Source: CAWCXF01 sp963799455 (GTDB taxonomy: Bacteria > Pseudomonadota > Alphaproteobacteria > Rhodobacterales > Rhodobacteraceae). Taken from it: a stretch of DNA of 64,000 nt. The position numbers were made by a program, and so were the translations under genes. The stretch's first letter is position 1. The number at the start of each line of letters is the position of its first letter. Shown here piece after piece: positions 18,345 through 26,389 of the stretch. The notes below the pieces were generated by a model. It ran no database searches, was not told where the DNA came from, and saw nothing but the letters and a program-made list of their open reading frames with translations. The DNA lies in NCBI GenBank assembly GCA_963799455.1, contig CAWCXF010000003.1, positions 1 to 64,000 on the forward strand, read 5' to 3'.

Positions 18345-18679
18345 AGAGCTAGTTCACCAAATCTGGCTGGCTCAGATCGAATGGCTACAAAGGGCTCGAA
18401 GCGGACCTCGATGATCCGAAAGAGCCATGCCCGCCAGGGGCGGCTCTGCGCTTCCCGGCGCACGGACCGGGCGTGCGCAGCGCGCCGGGGACGCGGGCGC
18501 GGCCCGCGGGCCACGGCGGACAGGGGGGAATGACGCGCCCCGCGGGCGCGTCCTCCGTCGCTCCGTGAGGCCCGCCCTAGCGGGGCTCTCCTTGGCGCCG
18601 CCGCGCGCCCTGCGCGGCGATCGCCCCGCGAGGGGCGATGCGGGGCGGCCCGGAGGCCGCCCCCGATCCCCGGCGGGGA
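18345..18679. other. gene-free GC-rich stretch
   Basis: About 335 bp between the low-GC gene and the DUF736 gene. It holds short GC-rich dyads (for example GCGATCGCCCCGCGAGGGGCGATGC near 18620) but no frame with protein-like composition. Confidence 0.4.
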
Positions 18680-18904
18680 TCACTCGGGCTCGACGCCGGG
18701 CTCCTCGTCGTCGTCGCGGGGGCGGGGCTGGAAGGCGACGAGCTCGGTGGCGCCCACGGGGAAGTCGAGCCTGATGGAGAGAAAGGTCTCGCCCGTGTCC
18801 TTGCGGGCGTTCTCGAACACCGCGCCGACGCGGCGGTAGGTGGTCTTCTTGCCGCCGTCGCGGGTGGTGTACTCGACGGGGACGTTGAGGGTGTAGCGGG
18901 TCAT
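18680..18904 (-). CDS. DUF736-family plasmid protein
   Basis: 74 aa, intact, with GAAGGAGAG upstream of its ATG. The sequence VEYTTRDGGKKTTYRRVGAVFENARKD...ETFLSIRLDFPVGATELVAF is typical of DUF736. These are small proteins encoded on alphaproteobacterial plasmids and conjugative elements near ArdC, ParB-like and DUF3768 genes. Function is unknown. The last 15 residues are acidic (DDDEE). Confidence 0.78.
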   Translation of the reverse strand: MTRYTLNVPVEYTTRDGGKKTTYRRVGAVFENARKDTGETFLSIRLDFPVGATELVAFQPRPRDDDEEPGVEPE

Positions 18905-19081
18905 GTCGTCTCTCCTTCGCTTCGATGACCGGAGAGGCGCGGATCGACCGAGGGGGCGGCGCAAGCGCGATTCTCGGAGGGTCCGCCGCAGGTGGAGACC
19001 GCGATCGTGCTTGCCGAGCGCCGGCCGCAGGACGGGGCGAGGGCACGCCGGCCCCGCGATCCGCGACAGGTCATCTCTTCG

Positions 19082-19310
19082 AAGCGAAGGGGAGGCGACG
19101 TGGCTCGCGCGGCAGCCACCTCTCGTCCCAGGGCACCACGTCCTGAGATGGCGGCAAGAAGACCGCCTGCCGCCACCTGGCGCACCGGGTGGGCACGCCT
19201 GGAAGGACATGGGCGGGACCTGGAACGGCGGCGGGCTCGTCTCGACCGGACCGGCCTGCCGACCGCCCCCCAGCCCCGCCCCCGCGACGACGAGGAGGAA
19301 GCGGGACCGA
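19082..19310 (+). pseudogene. decayed inverted second copy of the DUF736 gene
   Basis: On the opposite strand to the intact gene, and after similar leader sequence (CGAAGCGAAGG), fragments in changing frames recall DUF736: GGKKTACRH (compare GGKKTTYRR), WKDMGGTW, and PRPRDDEEE near the end. There is no continuous frame. It forms an inverted duplication with 18680-18904. Confidence 0.45.
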
Positions 19311-19475
19311 CGCCGCCGCCCGGCCGGGATCGGGGGCGGGCTCCGGGCCGCCCCTCGGCGCCTTCGTGTCGGAAGCGGCTCGCGGATGGGTGATGGTTCG
19401 GCAAGGGCGGGAAGGATAGTCTGGCGGCCACGCGATGACGGGTGACGAGGAGGGTGGTGCGGATGATTCTCGGCG

Positions 19476-19763
19476 GTGGAGCTGGAGCTGGCGGTGGAGC
19501 ACCTGGAGGCCCACGGCATGGTGACGGACCTGGTGGTGCCGACGCTGGCGGAGCCGGGGCGGCACCGGCGCTTCATGGAGGAGCTGGCGCGGCGTCGGGG
19601 CCGGCGGCACTGCTCGCTGTCGATGGCGGTCACGCCGCGCCACGGCGCGGTATGGGCGATCTTCGAGCCGCCTGCGCGCGGCGCGGGCGCGGAGGCGCGC
19701 GCGATCCGCCGGGCGATCCGCGAGGGCGGCATGGACCCGGTCTGGACGCGCACGGGGGTCTGA
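19476..19763 (+). CDS. small protein of unknown function
   Basis: 95 aa from a GTG start. It is charged, with EELARRRGRRHCSLSMAVTPRHGAVWAIFEPPARG in the centre, and contains no membrane segment. No family recognised. Coding composition looks plausible for the region, but with high GC a chance frame cannot be excluded. Confidence 0.4.
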   Translation: MELELAVEHLEAHGMVTDLVVPTLAEPGRHRRFMEELARRRGRRHCSLSMAVTPRHGAVWAIFEPPARGAGAEARAIRRAIREGGMDPVWTRTGV

Positions 19764-20029
19764 AAGACCCGCGCGCTCGACGCGTGACCGTCCCCATCTG
19801 AGGACGCGGACGACCGAAGCCCCCTGCGCGAGCGGCGGAAGGTCGTGGGGTCACGGAACGGCGCCCGCACGCTCGGTGCCCACATGGCCGGATCACGCAG
19901 CTTCGCGGTCACCGGGCATGAGGGGCCCGCCGGGTGGGGCCCGTCGTAGCAGGCGGGCCCCCGGCCCCGCCGCCCTGGCGGCCCAAAGGTGAGGAAATGG
20001 GGGACGGCCGCGCCGCCCCCCTTCCTAGG

Positions 20030-22120
20030 TCAGTGGATGGTGACGGGTACCGCCTCGTCGGCCCCGGTGGCGGGCGCAGCCTCCGTCGCGGCACCCGCCC
20101 GGTCCGCTTCCGCGGCCCCGGCCTCGCCGTCCCCCCGGGCCGCGCCCGCCGGCGCGGGCCGCTCGGGCGTGCGCATGGGCTTGGGCGTCCAGGCGTCGAT
20201 GCGGGCGCGCTGGGCGGGCGTGACGCGCCAGATGGCGGCGGTCTCGGGATGGCCCTCGAAGAGCCGGCGCAGCACGCCGACCTTCTCGGCCTTCCGCTTG
20301 CGGCGGAACTCCGCGAGCCGCTCGTCGCCGGGCTCGAGATCGAGAAGCTCCGCGAGGAGGCCGTCGAGCCACCCCGCCGTCATCCGGCGCAGGAAGTTCG
20401 CCTCGCCCGGCGTCCAGACCGAGCGCACGTCCGCGCCCGCCAGCGTCGCCACGGTGTCGATCATGGAGCTGGTGGGCAGGGTGCGCGCCAGCCCCGCCGC
20501 GAGGGTGGCCATGCGCTCCTTCTTCGGGCGCTTGCGGAAGGCGTCGAAGGCGTCGGCCTTTTCCGCGCCGGTGAGGTATCGCCCCTCGTGCCACGCCCGC
20601 TCGGGGCGGTGGAGCCGCTCGTCGGTCCGCAAGCCCTGCGGCTCGCTCGGCATGTTGGCCCCCGCCTCGGGGCGCAGGCCGAAGACGTGGCCGTGCGCGC
20701 CGCTGTCGTCCGCGAAGCCGAAGGCGAGGAGGTCGAGCGCGAGGTCGGGGTGGACCATGAGCGCCGTCTGCACGGCGGTGAGGCGGATGGCCTCGAGGTC
20801 GGCCGTGAGCTTGGCCGAGAAAGGCGAGCGGGGCAGGGCGGGGCCGTCCTCGCGCGCGGCGGGCTCGTAGGGCTTGGGCAGCACGCCCGCCGCGATCGCG
20901 CCGGCCTTGTCCTCGGGCCGCACCAGCCCGGCCGTGACCTGCACCGCGCCTCTGGCATCGACGTGGACGATGATGCCCGCATGGGCCTTCTGCTCGGGCG
21001 TGTAGTGGCCCGCCGCGGCCTCCTCCAGGGCCGCGAGCTCGGCCGCCTCCTCGGGGGTGAGGTCCTCGTCGGCCCCCTCGGCCGCGGCCTCGGCGGCCTC
21101 CGCGAGCGCGGCGTGGCGTTCGGCGTCCTCGTCGGTGAGCATGCCCGGCTCGGGGTAGAGGCGCGCGAGGCGGCGCTCCTCGATCTCGTAGTAGCCGAGG
21201 TAGGAGGCGTGCGGCAGGGCCTCGTCCCAAAGCCAGCCCCCCTCCTGGGCGAGCCGCCGCGCGGTGCCCGCCAGCGTCTCGACGAAGAGGTCGTCCAGGA
21301 GGTCCGCGTCCTCCCAAACGTCCTCGCCACCGAAGAGGTCGGACGTGATCCGGCCCCCCGCCGCGCGGTAGGCCTCCGCGCCCACGAACACCGCGCGGCG
21401 GTCGTCCGATCCCACGGCGTCGGGGACGAGGCGGTGGCGCAGGGCGCGCTCGCCGACGGGCTGGCCCTCGATCTCGGCCAGCACCGCGAGGGCGCGCGCC
21501 TCGCTGTTGCACAGCGTGAACACCGCCGCGGCCCCGAGGCCGATGCGGTCGGCCCTGAGCGCGGCCAGCACGGGGGCGGGCAGGTGGGCCAGGCGCAGGC
21601 GGCGGTGGACGTGGGCCTCGGTGGCGCCATGGGCGAGCGCGATCTGCGGCACGCTGGCCCCCTCGCGGGCCATGCGGCCGTAGAGGGCGACCTCGTCGGC
21701 GGGGTGGAGCGCCTCGCGCACGGCGTTCTCGGAGGCGGCCCAGGTTTCGGCGACGGCTGCGTCGTCGGTCACGCGCACGGGCGCGGCGGCGAAGCGCGGG
21801 TCCTCGGCCGCGAGCGACTGCAAGGCGCGCAGCCTGCGGCCCCCGGCGACGATCTCGACGCCGTCCCTCGTCCTGAGCCCCGCGAGGTTCTGGATCAGGC
21901 CGAAGGCGCGGATGTTCTCCGTGAGCGCTGCGAGCCCGGCGGGGTCGGGCTCGCCCCGGCGGGGGTTGAGGTCGGACAGCCGCAGATCGGCCACCGGCAG
22001 GGTCTCGACAGCGCCGGGCAGGGCCGGGGCAGCCGGGGCGGCCACGGTCTCGACGGCCGAGGTCGGCGCGGGGGCCTTCACGGCGCGGGTGCGGGCGGTC
22101 TTGGTCTGGTCCTTGGTCAT
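20030..22120 (-). CDS. large ParB/RepB-type nuclease-domain protein
   Basis: 696 aa, intact. The N-terminal ParB domain is at about residues 40-130: LPVADLRLSDLNPRR, then IVAGGRRLRAL, the R-rich CTP/phosphate-binding box. A helix-turn-helix (VPQIALAHGATEAHVHRRLRLAHLP) follows. The remaining 450 residues are acidic helical sequence typical of the long plasmid ParB-like proteins found with DUF3768 and ArdC. No adjacent parA was seen, so it may act in gene control or plasmid maintenance rather than classical partition. The last 50 residues are Ala/Glu-rich. Confidence 0.85.
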   Translation of the reverse strand: MTKDQTKTARTRAVKAPAPTSAVETVAAPAAPALPGAVETLPVADLRLSDLNPRRGEPDPAGLAALTENIRAFGLIQNLAGLRTRDGVEIVAGGRRLRALQSLAAEDPRFAAAPVRVTDDAAVAETWAASENAVREALHPADEVALYGRMAREGASVPQIALAHGATEAHVHRRLRLAHLPAPVLAALRADRIGLGAAAVFTLCNSEARALAVLAEIEGQPVGERALRHRLVPDAVGSDDRRAVFVGAEAYRAAGGRITSDLFGGEDVWEDADLLDDLFVETLAGTARRLAQEGGWLWDEALPHASYLGYYEIEERRLARLYPEPGMLTDEDAERHAALAEAAEAAAEGADEDLTPEEAAELAALEEAAAGHYTPEQKAHAGIIVHVDARGAVQVTAGLVRPEDKAGAIAAGVLPKPYEPAAREDGPALPRSPFSAKLTADLEAIRLTAVQTALMVHPDLALDLLAFGFADDSGAHGHVFGLRPEAGANMPSEPQGLRTDERLHRPERAWHEGRYLTGAEKADAFDAFRKRPKKERMATLAAGLARTLPTSSMIDTVATLAGADVRSVWTPGEANFLRRMTAGWLDGLLAELLDLEPGDERLAEFRRKRKAEKVGVLRRLFEGHPETAAIWRVTPAQRARIDAWTPKPMRTPERPAPAGAARGDGEAGAAEADRAGAATEAAPATGADEAVPVTIH

Positions 22121-22205
22121 GGGGTTCGTGTCCTTGCGGATGGGGATGGCGCGGCCGTGGCCGCGAAGGACCGGCCCCGCCCGGCGGACGGGGCCGGGGG
22201 GCTGG

Positions 22206-22619
22206 TCAGTAGTCCTCGGGCAGCAGGATCGTCAGGACGCGGGCGGTGGCCTCGGGGTCGTCGGGACGCTCGCTGCCGAAGTGGAGGTCGCGGTCGTGGA
22301 GATCGATCTTCCACCAGACGCGTGCGCCCTCGACGGTGAGGGCGCCGAAGGTGTGGTCGCCATGGGGGTCGTTGTCTTCGGTGAAGGTCTCGTCCGTCGC
22401 GACCGAGCGCAGGGCTGCGCCCACGAAGGCGTCGCCGCGCGCGGCGACCGAGCGGGTGACGACGACGCGGCCCGGCAGGCCGGAGGGCGTGGCACCGGGC
22501 AGCAGCGCGCGGCGGAAGGCGTCGTTCTGCGCCGCGACCGTCACGGTGACGCGGGCGATGCGCTGGGCCTCGGTCTCGCCGAGGGTCGTGAAGTCGGGGG
22601 CGTGGGGGTCGCTCGCCAT
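22206..22619 (-). CDS. DUF3768-family plasmid protein
   Basis: 137 aa, intact. The C-terminal pattern DNDPHGDHTFGALTVEGARVWWKIDLHDRDLHFGSERPDDPEATARVLTI is diagnostic of DUF3768, a small protein common on alphaproteobacterial plasmids. An internal AQNDAFRR also matches. Function unknown. It is transcribed toward parB, 85 bp upstream of it, and starts directly at the end of leader copy B. Confidence 0.82.
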   Translation of the reverse strand: MASDPHAPDFTTLGETEAQRIARVTVTVAAQNDAFRRALLPGATPSGLPGRVVVTRSVAARGDAFVGAALRSVATDETFTEDNDPHGDHTFGALTVEGARVWWKIDLHDRDLHFGSERPDDPEATARVLTILLPEDY

Positions 22620-22905
22620 GGGTGGGCCTCCTCTCGGGTGGCCTCCACGTCGCCTTCCTTCCCATCATGGGCCGGGGCTGCGGAGGCGAGGTCCGCTCTC
22701 GGGCGGTCCTCTCCTTCGCAGGCTGGCCCTCGCCGAGAGCAGGAGGGGGCCCATGCAACCCTGCGCGGGGGGGAGGGGCCCCGTCTGCACGGAGCCGACG
22801 AAGGAGGCGCAGGAAGATGGGGGTTGCCCCCCCGCGCACGACGCCCCGAAGGGGCGGCGCTCGGGGTTGCATGGGGAGGGCGGCGCCCTCCTCTTTCTGT
22901 CTTTC
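22620..22905 (-). repeat. structured leader, copy B (upstream of DUF3768 gene)
   Basis: Near-identical to 13099-13380, including the inverted repeat CCCATGCAACCC (22750-22761) / GGGTTGCATGGG (22864-22875). It occupies the same position relative to a start codon as copy A does to ardC. Confidence 0.7.
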
Positions 22906-22968
22906 TTCTCTTCCTTGCTGTCTTCCTCGCCGCGCCCGGCGCCCCCCGACGCTGCGCCCCATGACGGC

Positions 22969-24433
22969 GCCCGCGCGAGGGACCGTTCGTTAACAGCGGT
23001 GGGTTCAGTCAAGCATCATCTCACCCTTCTCAGGTCTAGCCCTGCGGGAGCGAGGCTGTGCCGGGGACGAGGTTCGTTCCGAGGTCGGCGGGGCCGCCTC
23101 AACATGGATGTCCGTGGCTGGGGTCGCCCCAATGTCACTGCCGCGCGGGTCCGAGAGCCGCGACGATCACTGCGGGGTCGACCCCGGCGCTGCGTCCCGG
23201 CAGGACGCCTCCCCTGGGGGAGCTCGGGGAGCGAAGGAGAACTACGCAGCAGCTTCCTTCCACTCGAACTCGGTGCCGTCGGTCCAGATGGCGTGCATCA
23301 TGACCGCGAGCTTGCGCGCGACGGCGACCTTGGCCTTCTTGGACCCGGCGCGCTCCTCCAGGCGCAGACCCCATTGGCGAAGAGGGGTCGGCCGCGTGAT
23401 GCGGGTCAGCAGGACGCCGGCGGCCTCGTAGAGATAGCTGCGCGTGAGGCTGTCGCCGGTCTTGGCGATGCGTCCTGAGCGACTCGTTTCCCGGACTGGT
23501 GCGTCCTGGGCGTCAGCCCGAGGTAGGGGCCGACGTCCTGCGAGCGGCGGAAGCGGGTGGGGTCCTCGATCGTGGAATGGAAGGCGAGCGCCGTCAGATG
23601 GCCGATGCCCGGGACGGTCATCAGCCGGCGCACGGTACCCTCGGACCGAGCGAGCGCGCGCAGCTGCCGGTCGTAGACCCGGATCTGATCGAGGACGCTG
23701 CGCAGCACCGCGAGGATCGGCGCTGCAAAGGCGGCGTAGGCCGGGTCGGCGTCGAGGAGGGCGGCCGCGCGGTGCGTGAAGGTGCGCCCCGCCGTCCGGG
23801 TCGTGAGAATGCCGAAGCGCTTCACCGCACCGCGCAGGGTGTTCTCCATGGTGCGCTTGGTGGCGAGAAGCAGCCGCCGGCCGAGCAGCAGGCTGCGGAT
23901 CGCCTGCGCCGAGGCGCCCCGCACCCAGGCCTCCCGGTACCAGCCCACCCGCATCAGCTCGGCGAGCCCACGGGCGTCGTTGCGGTCGGTCTTGTTGGTC
24001 CTCAGCGACAACGCACGATGGGCGTGCCGCGTCTCGATGCAGACCACAGGCAGCTCTGCCGCCCGAAGCCCTCGGACCAGCACGCCCGAGATCGACCCCG
24101 TCTCGATCCCGACGCGATCCGCATCAGGCGCGTGGCGAGTGATGCAGGCGGCGAGTTCGCCCACGCGGCTCCTCACCTTGCCCTCGAACCGCACGCTTCC
24201 GTCGCTCGCGATCACGCACACGCTGGTCTCTGCAAGCGAGACATCCAGGCCGACATAGCTCGTCATTGGGGAAACCCTCCACGGATCCAGCAGCGCCCGC
24301 GCGGTGCCGTGTCCCGAGGGTAGGCGCGAAGCGCAGCTGTTACCCCATGTTACCCGCGAGGGCGGAGACCCCGGCACGGGGGCTCCGGGAGCGTCAGCGA
24401 CTAGGGCCCGCCCCCCCCAAGGGGGACGCGCCC
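22969..24433 (-). mobile_element. IS110-family element, copy B
   Basis: Uninterrupted counterpart of copy A; it defines the extent of the repeated unit and shows where IS21 entered copy A. The 270-bp segment downstream of the transposase and the 165-bp segment upstream are conserved between copies although noncoding, as expected if they encode the guide (bridge) RNA of IS110 elements. Confidence 0.8.
23242..24266 (-). CDS. IS110-family transposase, copy B (one frameshift)
   Basis: Same protein as copy A. The N-terminal RuvC-like DEDD part and central block are intact. One C is missing near 23490 compared with copy A, so the reading switches after PRTHQSG and the conserved end EFEWKEAAA lies in another frame. 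The span of 1,025 bp against 1,026 in copy A confirms a single-base deletion. Probably inactive unless this is a sequence error. Confidence 0.88.
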
Positions 24434-24573
24434 TTCCAGACTACAATTCTCCTTGTCGACGTTGATCGTTCTGGCGTCGTGCACTGCCCCCGCGAGCTGG
24501 GCCCCCCCCACCTGGCCTGCACTCAGCGATGTGCTAGGGTAGCTGAAACGCCCCCTCTGGTACGCCTTCCACC

Positions 24574-25737
24574 ATGACCGCGATCAACCCCGAGATCTTG
24601 AGATGGGCGCGTGAGGGTGCGGGGCTAACGCTCGAGCAGGCGGCAAGCGCGATCGGTCTGTCCGGCGACCGAGCACCCGAGCGCCTCGCCGAGATGGAGC
24701 GAGGCGAGCGCGAACCGACGAGCCGGCAGATTGCCGAGATGGCGAAGCGGTACCACCGGCCCCTTCTGACCTTCTATCTCCGCGAGCCTCCCCGCGAGGA
24801 CCCGAAGGTGCATGATCTTCGAACTGCCCGGCAACGGGACGACACCATGCAAGCGCGGCTCGACGCCCTCATTCGGGACGTACGAGCCCGGCAGGCTTTG
24901 GTGAGGGAAGGCCTCGAGGAGGCCGAGGAGGCTGAGCCTCTCCCGTTCGTAGGCTCCATGAAGGTAGAGCAAGGTGCGGCAGCCATTGCCGGAGCGATGA
25001 GTGAGACCCTCGACTTCGATCTGACGACCTTCCGGAAGGCCCCGAAGGCCTCTGACGCCTTCAAGGTGCTGCGTGCCGCCGTGGAGAGCATCGGCGTCTA
25101 CGTGATCCTGATGGGCAACCTCGGACACCACACGACGAGCATTCCGGCCGCGGTTTTCCGCGGCCTGGCACTGGCCGACGACGTCGCACCTTTCATCGTG
25201 ATCAACGAAAACGACAGTCGTGCTGCTTGGAGCTTCACGCTGCTGCATGAGCTCGCGCACGTGTTCCTCGGCCAAACGGCGATCAGCGGCTACGATGGAA
25301 CCGAGAGGGCCGAGGCCGTCTGCGACGAGGCTGCTGCTCTGATCCTTCTGCCACGCGCGGAGCTGGATGACATTCAGGTAGGTCGGGTCTCTCTTGAGGA
25401 GCTGATCGAAGCCATCGACCGCTTCGCCGATCAGCGCCGGGTGAGTCGGACGATGGTGGCCTACAACCTGCTCAAGGCGAGGCGCATCGATCGCGAGGCA
25501 TATCGAGAGTTGGCTGAGCGGTTCGACCAGGAGAGGCAGGAACGGCAACCGCGCCGAAGCTCCGGAGATGGCCCGGACTACTATGTCGTTCGACGCCATC
25601 GTGTCGGGGGTGGCCTCACCCGAGTCGTGGGACGCTTGATGGCTGAAGGTGTGCTGAGCACGACGAAGGCAGGCCGTGTTCTTGGGGTGAAGCCGACGGC
25701 GGTGGAGCGGATGACTGTCGGGCAGCAGGCGGCCTGA
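24574..25737 (+). CDS. ImmA/IrrE-type metallopeptidase with N-terminal HTH
   Basis: 387 aa. Residues 1-65 form an XRE-type helix-turn-helix (LTLEQAASAIGLSGDRAPERLAEMERGEREPTSRQ). Residues about 223-232 hold the zinc-protease motif HELAHVFLG, with EAVCDEAAALILLPR supplying the third ligand, as in ImmA/IrrE (M78). Such proteins cleave or sense repressors. Here the fused HTH suggests it regulates itself and the DUF4411 gene, whose start is 7 bp downstream. This two-gene pairing is a recurrent toxin-antitoxin-like module, with this protein as the likely antitoxin. Intact. Confidence 0.88.
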   Translation: MTAINPEILRWAREGAGLTLEQAASAIGLSGDRAPERLAEMERGEREPTSRQIAEMAKRYHRPLLTFYLREPPREDPKVHDLRTARQRDDTMQARLDALIRDVRARQALVREGLEEAEEAEPLPFVGSMKVEQGAAAIAGAMSETLDFDLTTFRKAPKASDAFKVLRAAVESIGVYVILMGNLGHHTTSIPAAVFRGLALADDVAPFIVINENDSRAAWSFTLLHELAHVFLGQTAISGYDGTERAEAVCDEAAALILLPRAELDDIQVGRVSLEELIEAIDRFADQRRVSRTMVAYNLLKARRIDREAYRELAERFDQERQERQPRRSSGDGPDYYVVRRHRVGGGLTRVVGRLMAEGVLSTTKAGRVLGVKPTAVERMTVGQQAA

Positions 25738-25744
25738 CCGCCAG

Positions 25745-26242
25745 GTGCTTCACCTCCTCGATGCCGACACCTTGATCACCGGAGAGCGGGACGCCTATCC
25801 AATAGATCGGTTCCCGGTTCTCTGGGACTGGATCGTTCACCAAGGGACGGCCAACCGGATCAAGGTTGCCCGCGAACAGTTCGACGAGATCACGACGGGC
25901 AAGGGAATGCTTGCCGATTGGCTGAAGCTCGGGGAAGTCAAGGCCGCCCTTCTCTTCGACGAGGAGGTCGATCCTGCACTCGTTGCTCGTGTGGTCTACG
26001 AGGGATACGCACCTGATCTGACCGCTGCCGAGATCCAGAGGATCGGTCAGGACCCATTCATGATCGCTCATGCCCTTCGTCATCCGAAGCAGCGCAGGGT
26101 GGTGACGTTCGAGGTCTCGAAGCCCTCGAAGAAGCGGGCCAACCGCAAGGTGCCGGATGCTTGTCAGGCGGTCGGGGTCACTTCGTGCAACCTGTACCGT
26201 CTGATCAAGGATCTGGATTTCTCCACGGGCTGGTCGCCGTAG
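25745..26242 (+). CDS. DUF4411 PIN-like protein (probable toxin)
   Basis: 165 aa from a GTG start. The N-terminal LLDADTLI gives the first PIN-type acidic residue, followed by YPIDRFPVLWDWI, a DUF4411 signature. Later acidic residues are DPFMIAHAL and PDACQAVGV. DUF4411 proteins are PIN-fold predicted RNases, usually encoded after an ImmA/IrrE-HTH partner, as here. RNase activity is inferred from fold only. Intact. Confidence 0.8.
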   Translation: MLHLLDADTLITGERDAYPIDRFPVLWDWIVHQGTANRIKVAREQFDEITTGKGMLADWLKLGEVKAALLFDEEVDPALVARVVYEGYAPDLTAAEIQRIGQDPFMIAHALRHPKQRRVVTFEVSKPSKKRANRKVPDACQAVGVTSCNLYRLIKDLDFSTGWSP

Positions 26243-26389
26243 CGCCTCTCGGTCCGCCGCGTCTGGCACAGCGTCCCGCCGCGTTCAGCTCAGACGGTGA
26301 TCGTTCTCCATCTCTTCAACCTGGAGGAACGCCTTGCTCTCCCGGGGCCTTGACGAGAAGCTCGAGTGGCTAGGTACGGGGGGCGAGCC

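Noticed and set aside
19934..22339. 801-codon plus-strand open frame
   Set aside because: Antisense to the ParB-like gene; composition is Gly/Arg/Ala-rich with no motif.
24574..26242. the ImmA-DUF4411 pair as a phage repressor/antirepressor of a prophage
   Set aside because: No integrase, repressor or structural phage genes are nearby.
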